Assembly: GCA_900095095.1 (NCBI GenBank)
Contig: FMBT01000591.1
Coordinates: 1-40,477 of the forward strand
Direction of reading: 5' to 3'
Length of the DNA stretch: 40,477 nt
Origin: Fragilariopsis cylindrus CCMP1102
Lineage: Eukaryota > Bacillariophyta > Bacillariophyceae > Bacillariales > Bacillariaceae
This document shows positions 10,578-20,520 of the stretch, piece by piece; positions within the stretch are counted from its first letter, which is position 1; each line of letters begins with the position of its first letter. The notes under the pieces are model-generated. The model saw only the letters and a program-made list of their open reading frames with translations, ran no database searches and was not told where the DNA came from. The position numbers and the translations under genes were made by a program.

Positions 10578-12419
10578 ATGATGCCGTCGTTTTCGTTATT
10601 GGTTTTTATTGCCATCATCGTCGTCTTATCATCCTTTTCAAGTTCTGTTAATGGTGATGAAACAACAGCAAGATCTAAAAATGACTATACGAAGTTAAAA
10701 ATGCCTGAAGATGCAACACTTAGGCTTAAAACAATGACAAAGAATAGTGAAAAAGGACTCACCTTTGGTGATAGGAACAACAACAATTTAGAATCGTATG
10801 ATCATGATGATGCTTTGCTCACAGGAAATATAACATGTGGTGCATGCCTTTCTGTATATGAAGGTGATAATGCATACATCAATGCAAGATTATGGAAAAC
10901 TACTGAGGATCCGGATATATATATGAAAAATGCTGATGACACCATTTCAATTGTTAAAGTAAATTCGCCAGGATTTCTTTCATATTCTGGTATGTACTGT
11001 ATAACGTTGTTGTAATATATTTTGTTAATATTACTACTGCTTGTGTAATTTTATTCTCTTACTATGATTTTGCTTCTGCTTCTTTCTTTTCATTTCTAAC
11101 AAAACAAAAGGTGCTAAAACTCATGATCCAACTGTATTCTTATATTGGGATATTTTTGAATCAAAAGATGATTTTGATGCTGCACGTGAAGAATCTGATG
11201 CTGCACGTGATTTATTAGATTTCGATGAAGAATTATTAGTTGAATATGAGGGTACAATATAGTAAGTTCTTGTTCTTTTGTTCAAGATTTCACATCATCC
11301 TTTTTTGTTTCGTTTTCGATCCATTTCTAACCTATTCAGTATTTTTTCTATCCCTTCCTAATCTTTTCCAAATTTTGGGAATAATGTGACGACGACAAAA
11401 CAACAACAACAACAACAATACACATGAACTACGCATTATATGTACAGCTGGTCCGGCTCTGATGAGGATTGTATCAATGAGAATCATGCCGGAAAGTTTA
11501 TGGCTATGCGTATGTTTGAAGTTGAAGATGAAAAGATCTTGACTACATCTGCACCAGCCTTATTTGAAGAATGGGTTGAAATGGATACCTTCGATTACTA
11601 TTTAAATACAAGAGGATTAGCAATAGATGTAACAACGGAAGATGGTATGATATCAACAATGTATATAAATGTATTTAGTAACCTTGAAGACACCAAGGAG
11701 GCTGCTACATTAGCTATACAGAGTATTAATCCTATGTCTAAACTATTAATAGCAATTGTAGGGGAAATTGTGTTTGATCATAATTGTGTTGACTTTTACG
11801 ACTCAGATGATGAGGATGATGATAACGAAGACGATGATGATGCTGAATGTATGACTATTGGTATGTAAATATAATATTCTTTCTTCCACTCATTATGATT
11901 TCACTTTCTTCGTTCCCTCTATTATTGTTATATATAATAAAGACAGCTAACTGTATTTCTTCTTCCTGTTATTTTTTGCTCCTACTTTAATTTATTTATT
12001 TCATAGATGAATTGGTATGTGGTTTTAAAGAGTTTACTAGTTTATGTGAGTTATTAACAACAGTTTTCCCAGATGGTATGGGTGATGATAGTATTACCAT
12101 CTTTGCACCAACCAATGAAGCACTTGAAAATGCGTCTGCATTATTCGATGGATCTGATCTTTCAACTGAACAGATGGAAAGCATCGTTTTGTTCCATGCT
12201 ATGGAAGGAAAATTTACGTCATATGATTTAGTATGTAGTGAACAATATACTATGCTTAGTGGTGACACGAGTCGTTTTGTTTGTGCAAATGATGGTCTAT
12301 TTCAAAGAGGTGGAGGTAATACTAAAGTTGGTGCTCCAAAGATTATTGACGCTGATATCATTGTATGCAATGATTCTATTTTCATGTTGTTGATGAAGTT
12401 TTACTACCCAATTGGTTAA
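10578..12419 (+). CDS. Secreted FAS1 (fasciclin-like) domain protein, four exons, C-terminal frame slip
   Basis: Join 10578-10989, 11111-11261, 11448-11860 and 12007-12419; the sum is divisible by three (462 residues). Donors are GTATGT, GTAAGT and GTATGT; acceptors end AAAAG, TACAG and CATAG; all phases agree. The N terminus is a strong signal peptide (MMPSFSLLVFIAIIVVLSSF..., then VNG). Residues ~95-310 form an acidic region that I do not recognise, with CGAC, a repeated SDAARD/EESDAAR stretch and an Asp/Glu run before C(MT). From ~326 a FAS1 domain is clear: TIFAPTNEA (H1 motif), EQMESIVLFHAMEG, YTMLSGD, ADIIVCND. The expected H2 ending (HVVDEVLLP) is present just downstream but in another frame: a TTTT run at 12379-12382 carries two extra bases, and the shifted frame stays open to a stop at 12467-12469. 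Adhesion or wall attachment is the usual role of FAS1 proteins. Confidence 0.8.
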
Positions 12420-12611
12420 ATAAAGCGACAACGGTTACGGGATCACGCTCGTTAGAAAACACTCTATAGATATAGTGTATATGGTTTGAAGTAGCCGAGG
12501 ATCATAACATATAGCCGGGAATCACAGCACACAGTCTTTAGAAGAAAAATACCATTTGTAACAAATCATTTTCTCTCTGTTCTGTTATTACAATACACTG
12601 TAGCTCTATAG

Positions 12612-12655
12612 TAGTATAAATAGTAGCTCGTGATACATAAATATGTTTCTTTCGT
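12612..12655. repeat. First copy of a ~44-bp dispersed direct repeat
   Basis: TAGTATAAATAGTAGCTCG followed by TGATACATAAATAT. It matches 14517-14558 closely. The pair brackets the decayed fragment and the small secreted gene. The TATAAATA core is promoter-like, but no gene start follows at a fitting distance. Confidence 0.7.
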
Positions 12656-12744
12656 TTGCATAGTTGGGTCGGCCTATCCAGATGAAGTAAAGCTATGTGA
12701 AACTTACGAGGAGGCCAAAGATCGATTTGATACTTGATGAGTAG

Positions 12745-13246
12745 ACGAACTGTATAAGTGGCAATGAATGGTATTTAATTACTCCTGTCCGTGCCTTGGC
12801 TGGAGGATACTGTCAAATTGTCATGACAGCGGGTGCTCTGTTGAACCCGGAAGCATTTCACAACATTCCTGATAAACCAGCAATTCCTTCCAAGATGTCG
12901 GGAGACATTGTTATTCTAGTTTTCCATGAAGAAGGGGAGGTGCTGAGTACCCCAGGTCATGAAGTACCTAAGTCTCCGTCATTATTCGTTTCAGCAGATG
13001 GTTTGACTTAGGCTGGTCCATGTGTTAGATATGCGATTGATTTGATGACAGCAAGTGAGTTGTTGTCTTGATATGCATCAGCTTTCCCCAAGAAGAACCC
13101 GGATCCAACCGGAAAGATGATCAGGAACATTTGTGACGACGTGGATGAAAGCGATGAGCTTTTTGTATAGCAATTACTATTGAGCTCATTTAATTTCGAC
13201 AAAGATGGAACTCAAGAAGAATCTCTATTAGCTTGGTTCATTGTAT
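12745..13246 (+). pseudogene. Decayed coding fragment with in-frame stops
   Basis: One reading frame from 12745 to 13246 reads like protein with balanced composition (for example RALAGGYCQIVMTAGALL, GDIVILVFHEEGEVLSTPGH, FPKKNPDPTGKMI, FNFDKDGTQEESLLAWF). It is interrupted by three in-frame stops (TAG at ~13009, TGA at ~13069, TAG at ~13168). GC content is higher than in the surrounding DNA. A second coding-looking scrap (AYPDEVKLCETYEEAKDRFD, ~12670-12735) precedes it in another frame after a CATAG acceptor-like site. I do not recognise the family. It looks like a remnant of a different gene, perhaps a multi-exon one, decaying by substitutions. Confidence 0.45.
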
Positions 13247-13807
13247 GACGCACGGCAATAACATATACATATTCATATAAATGACATGAAGCAATGTTGT
13301 TTCAATTTTTTGGCACGACATCGGTCAAAATAGACCTTGATTTATCACGTCATTCGCGGCGCGACGATGAAAATAGCATAGATTTTAGCTTTTTGAAAGC
13401 ACAATGGATCTCATTTTAACTCTTTGCATTACTGTAACCAGTCTTTCCTAGCGCACTTGAGCAGGTCTTTCTGTTCGCCGACGAGCGACTCAATATCTTT
13501 TCTGCCGGTTCATGAAAATAATTTCACTTTGATTGCCTACCGTACACATAAAAAATGGGCGCTTTTAAAATTACTTCGTCGCGTCGCGCGTAAATCAAAA
13601 CTTCTTTGACCGGTCTACTGTGAGGTGAGACGAACCGGCAGCTATGTAATTATAGCTGCTCCAGTACCAAAACCGGTCGCTTTCAGTTCTTCATCGCCTC
13701 GAAAATAGATAAGTGTAGTTTCCAAAGGTAATCCCATAAAACTAAAATACTATCAAAACAAAACAAGAAAACGAACCAAATCAAATCAACCAAATCAACA
13801 TTCAAAG
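13247..13807. other. Intergenic region with small hairpins upstream of the small secreted gene
   Basis: Contains CG-rich patches (GCGGCGCGACGATG near 13357, CGTCGCGTCGCGCG near 13577) and an 8-bp stem with a 6-base loop, GCAGCTAT/ATAGCTGC, at ~13639-13660. GACCGGTC and ACCGGTC sites flank this hairpin. It is a candidate promoter region for 13808; no gene is visible. Confidence 0.45.
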
Positions 13808-14332
13808 ATGAAATTCACAACTACTACTCTCACTATCTTTTTGGCTTCCATTTCTGGATCCAATGCAGTTCTCAGCCCATACGTCACCTGCTGTGAAGAT
13901 AACAATGGTAAATACGAGATTATCAATGGAAAAGATGGCCAATATGGAGTCTGCAAAAAAAGTAAAATGAGAACTGATGCGAAAAAATTCTACAAAGACA
14001 ACTGCGATATTCCTCCTCCTCCTCCTCCTTTGTACCATGTTTTTGCTCTGAACAATTGTGACAAAAAAGTTGGAGCAGATTTCGAACTCCACACAAAAGA
14101 GAAGGGCGCATATGATAAAACAGTGTTTATCAAGAAAGATCATTGCAAAAATATTGGAATGACTGATGAAGAGACTGTATCCTATACTGAGTTTGGTAGC
14201 TTTGTTAAAGATGGTCAATCTTCATGTGAGAATATTATCAAAGGTGGTAATCCTGAATGCACGAAAGGCATCGATTCTCATTCTGGAAAAGGACTTAAGG
14301 AAGAAGGTGCATGCGTCATTAAGTTGTGCTAA
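13808..14332 (+). CDS. Small secreted Cys-rich protein with a poly-Pro hinge
   Basis: 174 residues, single exon. The signal peptide is MKFTTTTLTIFLASISGSNA with likely cleavage before VLSPYV. The first half (residues ~25-67) has CC, a Gly/Tyr segment (KYEIINGKDGQYGVC) and a final DNC. This loosely recalls DUF333-type sequences (C...GG.y.i....G..g.C), but I would not assign it. Six consecutive prolines (~69-74) separate a second half with six further cysteines, lysine-rich and ending CVIKLC. The even number of cysteines and the export signal fit a disulphide-bonded extracellular protein. The start is chosen because the ATG opens directly into the signal peptide after an A/C-rich leader (CAACATTCAAAG). 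Function unknown. Confidence 0.75.
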   Translation: MKFTTTTLTIFLASISGSNAVLSPYVTCCEDNNGKYEIINGKDGQYGVCKKSKMRTDAKKFYKDNCDIPPPPPPLYHVFALNNCDKKVGADFELHTKEKGAYDKTVFIKKDHCKNIGMTDEETVSYTEFGSFVKDGQSSCENIIKGGNPECTKGIDSHSGKGLKEEGACVIKLC

Positions 14333-15264
14333 GAAGCTAAAGTATTGATAGAGACTGAATGGAAGAATAGTATAACGAATGAATTATAAATAAAATATTT
14401 ACAAGAAAACACCTTGAACCAATTGTATATCTTTGTCACTACTGCTTTTGGTGTAGTTACTACGTGTGTGTGTATGTGTGTGTACGTGTGTACTAGCACG
14501 CATACCTTCTCTTATTAGTATAAATAGTAGCTCGGGATAGATAAATATTTAACTTCGGTTACTGATCATGCTTTGAAGTCCGACTTAGGACTTTAGCTGT
14601 GTCAGCTTCGGTGGAACACTCGACTCGCGTGATTATTCCAACGAAATCAAATAATGAATGAACTACAGTATCAATCGTTCATACGCAATAAGAATGCTTT
14701 CGCATTTTATCTGTGACTCATTTTTTTTCTGAACTAGACGAAACGTATGCTACCAGCGCAATGTTGAAACACGAAAAAAAACAGTCTCATATTCACATCA
14801 GATGACAAGCATACAGTATCATTTCTGGATAAAGGAAGGAATGAATGAATGGATCGAAACTCTACGAAATTGAAATTGGAAACTGCTTGAAAGTAGGTAA
14901 TGGAAAGTTCATGTTCATATAATAAAAGACAATGCATGAGCTACTCTAGTAAAATAACAACTTATATACTATCCGCACGTGGATATTACATCGAATCTCG
15001 ATCGATTAATGGAATGAAAGATACAATTCGCTAGAAATATAACAAAAATAGTTGAGGGAGATTTTTGTAACAGATATGATTTCTTATTTGAATAGTGTTA
15101 AAGTATTAGATGAACATATTATCATCTTACAATTTTATCTTTACATGAAGTCACGTAACGTCAATTTAGAATTTATTTATTTTGAAACGCAGCATACGTG
15201 TACAGTAGTTGCCATCATCCTCTCCATTGAATATACGACGACGACGACGACGACCCTACGAAAA
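14333..15264. other. Intergenic region
   Basis: No supported gene. It includes a TG/CG microsatellite (14463-14492), the second copy of the dispersed ~44-bp repeat (14517-14558), a short hairpin AAGTCC/GGACTT at ~14576-14593, and an ACTCGACTCG motif at ~14611. The (GAC)n tract at 15236-15253 lies just beyond the 3' end of the next minus-strand gene. Confidence 0.5.
14517..14558. repeat. Second copy of the ~44-bp dispersed direct repeat
   Basis: TAGTATAAATAGTAGCTCG followed by GGATAGATAAATAT. Same orientation as 12612-12655, with a few substitutions. Confidence 0.7.
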
Positions 15265-17940
15265 CTACCACAATGATGCGATCGTGCTAATAGTTGCAAC
15301 AGCAACAGTAATAATGATAACACTCATTGAGATTCCAGCAGCTACTGTTGTTGTTGTTGCTGCTGCTCCAGAGGCAGCAGCATTATTATCACCGGCCATC
15401 ATTGCTGTTGGAAAATTATTTGCTGCAATATTACTACCTGATGATGATGGTGATGACATAGATGGTGCGACTGTTGGTGAACCATCCGAAATACAACCAC
15501 ATGCTTTTTGTGATGATGATTGTACTAATGAACATATCCCATTATTATCTAGCGTGCCATCTAAACCCATTTGTTTCAATTGAATACATGTATATACTCC
15601 TTGTGTCGGTACAGAAACTTCATTTTGTTCTGATGTCATAATTCTATTTGGACCACATGGTGAACAAGAAATATCATCTTCATCATCTTCGGGAGTAGTA
15701 GTAATAGTGACCGATTCTTCTTCATCAACAACAACAACTGTTATTAATTCGATACCACAACATGGTAATGATGCTTCTTTTTGTACAGCTTCGCATAATT
15801 CATCACCAACAATACCACCATTATTTGCAACTGTTGTTGCTTCGGAACATGATATTTCAGAACCTGGCATCATGGAAATTACACCATCAGGATTAACAAT
15901 ACCATCAGGACAAATATTACAAACGCCTGGTGATAGTGTTACAGTAGTAGGACTTGAGGTACTTTCACTAATAGTTGGTGCATCAGTAGTGAAATTACTA
16001 CTACCATCAATATCGATTTCATCAACATCAATGGATGGTGCAGTAGTAGGTACTACTGTCGTTGTGATGTTACTTCCGTCGTCGATTTCGATTGTAGGAA
16101 TATCACAACAACCTAAAATATCACCAGTATTTGTTGGACAACAATCACCCTGTAAATCAGCAGCAATACATTCTGAATGTGCACTGCATGCGGCATCCAA
16201 AATGGTGGAATAATCACCAACAAGATTATCAGAACCATCAGAACCATCAATATTGTTAATTGGTGTACAACCACATGGTATTTGTGCTAAATTTGAAAAG
16301 TACGAACATGATTCTACTGTAAAGAACCCTTGTTTGGATACTTCTTCGACATACGAACATTCATAGGTTGTATTAAATAAAGCAATTGTATTATCTGGGT
16401 ATGTTAATTCATTCCCAATACCACATAAATTACACGATGGACAACCATATGTATCCATAAATAATGAAATAGAATGTGCTGGAAAGTCACATGTATTACC
16501 TTGTTGTTGTTATTGTTGTGTACGGAGTGTGGGTATGGGAGGTCGTTACGGTGAATTGCAAGTAAAGAGACGGTAGAAGGAAAAATAAATGATATGAGTG
16601 TGTGTGGGTTTATGATTTATTACGCGTACCGTTAGCGTCTTTGACTTTGATGACTTACCTGTTTTAGTATTAGATCCACTTTGTTGATTAGTATTAACAT
16701 CTTCTGTTGTATCATCTGATTGTGTACTACTACTACTACTAATAGTATTGGAACAATCAAATTCATAACAATTTTCATCACGAAATTTATAGACGGAACA
16801 CGATGTACATTCTTGTGTATCTATCGATAATAAACATTGTTCATCAATCGAATTACCATATTCCAGATTCGTACTACCATAACATACTTCTTGTTCATAT
16901 GGTAAATTAAAATTTAAACATGTTTTTGAATCCCATACACCCTTGATACCATTATTCAAATCAATGGTATAGGTCGTCGTGTAACATTCTGTGATATTTA
17001 CGTCACAGATACTGGGTGATGTGGTACATATTTCTGGTGTAATACAGGTTGCTGATCCTGTATAGGAATCATTATTTTCTGTATCCAGATCACAGGTACA
17101 ATCATATCCAACAAGTTCACCATAATCACAGGCATATTGTAATTCAGTAACAATTGAATCATCATTGTTTTCATTATTGATCATAAATTCATTGCTGCCA
17201 GCGTTCATTTCAGCAGCTTCAACATCATCACCAGATGTTGGAAGAAATGTAGTCGGTTCAAAAGTTGTTGGCATTGAGGTTGGTGTCGAATCAGAATTAG
17301 AATCAACCATAGTATCAACAACTGGTTCTCCTATATCAAATTGGAGTTCACGATGGTGTTCAGTAGTACGAGTAGTACTATTATCAACACAACGTCCTCC
17401 CAAAGTTGATGAGGATGAGGAGGCTGGTGATGAGTAGTCAACGTTAACTTTTTGACATCTTCGTCCAACACCACAAACTTTTGATGTCGCCTTGTTCCCG
17501 TTTAAGATACCAACAAAATCATCGTTTGCTGATGATGATGCTGATGATGCTGATGATGCAGGAATCTCTCCTTCCTCGTGTTCGTAATGATGACCTCTTA
17601 ATCGTCGTTCTTCTTGTAATGGTGCGTCTACTAAGGGGTCACATTCAATAGTTTCACGTAGACTCTTTAGTTTATTCACAACGGTTTTTGTGACACGTGG
17701 TTGTTTGGACTGACTGCCGTTATCGCCATCACCAGTAGAAGAAGATTTTTTGAATAATCGTTCTGCATGACGTTCTTTACGTGATGAAGACGTAGAAACA
17801 TACTGTTGCTGATGCTGTTTCAAGGTACGATGATGACTATTCACACCACCACCAGCAACGGTGCTACTGCCATCTCCTCCTTTCGAAGACGAAGAGGATG
17901 ATGATGCAAGAATAGCTAAAGCATTAGTAGAAAAACGCAT
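15265..17940 (-). CDS. Multi-domain Cys-rich surface protein with a hydrophobic C-terminal tail (2 exons)
   Basis: Complement of 16659-17940 joined to 15265-16499: 2517 nt, 838 residues. The 159-nt intron has a perfect GTAAGT donor (16658 downward) and an AAG acceptor (ending 16500), with matching phase 1. Residues 1-~15 are a weak signal-like segment (MRFSTNALAILA). Residues ~15-265 are Ser/Thr-rich and low-complexity, with basic patches (KERHAERLFKK). A Cys domain follows at 271-396. CxxCxxCG...CGC modules lie at 447-505, 621-675 and 706-763, and a CCPT...LGCC module (ACSAHSEC...GDCCPTN...LGCC) lies at 531-560. Linkers are Thr/Ser/Asp-rich. Residues 817-838 form an uninterrupted hydrophobic tail preceded by small residues, which fits a GPI signal or a C-terminal membrane anchor. 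These modules are of the type found in diatom surface proteins; the biochemical role is unknown. The upstream in-frame ATG at 18078 is rejected because the added residues come from an A-rich leader. Confidence 0.85.
16500..16658 (-). other. Intron of the Cys-rich surface protein gene
   Basis: 159 nt, GTAAGT...CAACAACAAG, phase 1. Without removal the frame runs to an unrelated tail and stops near 16546; with removal the two halves join into one multi-module protein. Confidence 0.85.
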
Positions 17941-18851
17941 GATGATCTTTTTGTTTTGTTTTGTTTTTTTCGATATAGTAGAATTTGATATTGTTTTGAT
18001 TTTTGATTCAAGCAGATATAGAAGAAAATAGTCGTTAGACAAAAAAAAAAAAAAAAAAAAAAAGAGAGAGAGAGACAAGGAAGACGATTGGGAGAGGAGG
18101 TATATCTTGGGTGCGTATACAGTATCCTACACACACGGAATATAACTTACGGTTACTATGGGTTCTTTGTTCTAGAGTATTCAATATAAAGAGTATAGTA
18201 GGTACCGCTTTGCTTTGCAATTTAGTTGATTGATTGATTGATTGTGTTTTTTGCTTTTGTTTGTGTTTGTGTGTGTTTTTTTCGAACCGGTGTAATTCTT
18301 GTGTCGTGGTTGTTGCTTGTTGGAGTTGCAAATAAAATAGTGAAGGCACATACAGTACAACAAACAGTACATAGTAGCTAGTAAATAAAATAAATGCTGA
18401 ATAACGGTTGTTGAATTTTGAATCCAATCCGTGGACGAGTAAGGCAGTCAAACCAAATTTTTAAATCGAGTGAGTCGAGTCGAGTCGAGTCGAGTCTACA
18501 ATGTACAACGCATAGAGACGAAGGCGATCTGTTCGTGACATAAACACTACACTAGTACCTGTCAAAAGCATTGAATAAATCTCCGCGTGGAATTAGTAAT
18601 TAATATAAAAACTAAATCATGCCCAAATTTTACTAGTAATTGTTAGTGTAGTATATAATAACAACTTTAGCATCAAGCATATACACCTAAAAAGTCATTG
18701 TTTTGGAACTATAAATTATGAAGTTTACAATTGGCATACTGGATGGAGACTTGTTATATTCCTTAGTCTTTTAAGCCTACTAGTATCTCACAATGTAGGC
18801 TCACACATAGAACACATTTTAGGGATTTTTAAAATGTATGTGTACACACAA
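17941..18851. other. Intergenic region with promoter-proximal simple repeats
   Basis: No supported gene. It holds an A23 run followed by (GA)n at 18041-18074, a (TTGA)n tract at ~18226-18243, and a GAGTGAGTCGAGTCGAG array at 18468-18496. The array lies ~530 bp upstream of the minus-strand gene start at 17940. Confidence 0.55.
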
Positions 18852-19795
18852 CAAAATATCTCATTTGAAAGTGTTGCAGAGGACAACACCTTCTGGGTTG
18901 GATGCACTAGTATTCTTATAGTATACTAGATCATTACAGTTCCCTCCTACCACTTTTTTGTTCCTATGGTTGTTGAATAAATTACAATCCACTGTTGTGG
19001 AAGGCACACAAACAACAAGATTTTTAATCAAAATGAACCACAAAATATCTCATTTGAAAGTTTTGCAGAGGACAACACCTTCTGGATTAGATACAATAGC
19101 ATTCTTATAGTATACTAGAACATTACAGTTCCCTCCTACCACTTTTTGTTTTTGTGGCTGCTGAATTCAATAAAATCCACTACACTGTTGTGGAAGGCAC
19201 ACAAACAACAAGATTTTTAATCAAAATGAACCACAAAATATCTCATTTGAAAGTGTTGCAGAGGACAACACCTTCTGGATTGGATACAATAGCATTCTTA
19301 TAGTATACTAGAACATTACAGTTCCCTCCTACCACTTTTTGTTCTTGTAGCTGTTGAATAAAATACAATCCACTACACTGTTGTGGAAGGCACACAAACA
19401 ACAAGATTTTTAATCAAAATGAACCACAAAATATCTCATTTGAAAGTGTTGCAGAGGACAACACCTTCTGGATTGGATACCCTAGCATTCTTATAGTATA
19501 CCAGAACATTACAGTTCCCTCCTACCACTTTTTGTTCTTGTGGCTGTTGAATAAAATACAATCCACTACACTGTTGTGGAAGGCACACAAACAACAAGAT
19601 TTTTAATCAAAATGAACCACAAAATATCTCATTTGAAAGTGTTGCAGAGGACAACCCCTTCTGGATTGGATACCCTAGCATTCTCATAGTATACCAGAAC
19701 ATTACAGTTCCCTCCTACCACTTTTTGTTCTTGTGGCTGTTGAATAAATTACAATCCACTACACTGTTGTGGAAGGCACACAAACAACAAGATTT
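18852..19795. repeat. Tandem array of five ~193-bp units
   Basis: Units start at 18852, 19041, 19234, 19427 and 19620, so periods are 189, 193, 193 and 193; the fifth is cut at ~19795. Each carries CAAAATATCTCATTTGAAAG, TTGCAGAGGACAAC, TATAGTATAC, CAGTTCCCTCCTACCAC, and CTGTTGTGGAAGGCACAC in the same order. Copies 3-5 are most alike; copy 1 is the most diverged, which fits unequal exchange. No coding frame persists across units. The sequence after the array is a TAGC-rich simple repeat (19799-19830). Confidence 0.95.
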
Positions 19796-20229
19796 ATATA
19801 GCTAGATAGCTTGCTAGCTAGCTAGCTAGCTATTTTTGATGCATGCACTTCTGTTTTTTTTTAGAGGAAGAGAGATTATGATATTAAAAGGAATATTAGC
19901 TAAGTGATATGAATATTGTTCTTATAATGTTGATGTGTGGTGTGGTGTGAATGATTGAGATCTAGAGAAGGCTTTGGTCTGAAGGTTTAGCATGCTGCAC
20001 CCCCCCCCCCCCCCCTGACATACCATGGCATGGCGTGGCATGGCATGGCCTGCTGATGCTGTACACTATCCAAATATAAATTGATGCCTCATGTAAATAA
20101 GAAAGATAAGTAATGCTAGCAGCAAATAATTGGTGTGTTATATTATTATTCTTATTTGGGTATACTTTTATATAATACTTCTTACTTCTGTAATACATAT
20201 AGCAGATTGAATAAATTGTTGTTATTGTG
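19796..20229. other. Low-complexity spacer with a C16 run
   Basis: TAGC palindromic repeats at 19799-19830, a homopolymer of 16 C at 20000-20015, and a TGGCATGGCGTGGCATGGCA direct repeat at 20027-20050. There is no gene. Confidence 0.6.
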
Positions 20230-20234
20230 TGTAT
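20230..20234. repeat. Target-site duplication, left copy (TGTAT)
   Basis: TGTAT immediately before the left LTR, repeated exactly at 26496-26500 after the right LTR. Five bases is the usual length for Ty3-type integrases. Confidence 0.9.
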
Positions 20235-20414
20235 TGCCATGCCTACTTCTAGACTACTACTGTAGGATAGATAGATAGGACTTGGTATTGCAATAGAATG
20301 TAATTGTGAGCTTATTAGCTTGTAATGCTTATTGCCACGAGTAGTTACTTGTGATCCCTTTAATCATGAGTCGTGACTCATGACTAAAGACTGAATCAGT
20401 CCCAGTGCACGGCA
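20235..20414 (-). repeat. 3' LTR (left in window)
   Basis: 180 bp, TG...CA termini. It contains the perfect inverted repeat TCATGAGTC-GT-GACTCATGA at 20364-20383 with a TGACTCA (AP-1/GCN4-like) site on each arm. Confidence 0.95.
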
Positions 20415-20520
20415 TACGCCTCCATGGGTGCTATTCTATTTAAGCTATATTATTTGTTATCTTATGATGTGTTGGAAATACGATGTTAGTCACCTCAACC
20501 ACTGTTTCAGTTGTTGGATG

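Noticed and set aside
14576-14640. Possible tRNA or small structured RNA (AAGTCC/GGACTT hairpin)
   Set aside because: No second stem, no B-box GGTTCNANNCC and no CCA-proximal acceptor pairing could be found.
16546-16658. C-terminal tail of the exon-1 frame (TLTVRVINHK...)
   Set aside because: It is intron sequence read through after a perfect GTAAGT donor.
17941-18078. Upstream start for the surface protein at 18078
   Set aside because: The extra residues are poly-Phe and Lys/Asn encoded by A/T runs of the leader; ATG at 17940 is the natural start.
18852-19795. CRISPR-like array
   Set aside because: The units are full-length tandem copies with no unique spacers, and the setting is a eukaryotic nuclear genome.
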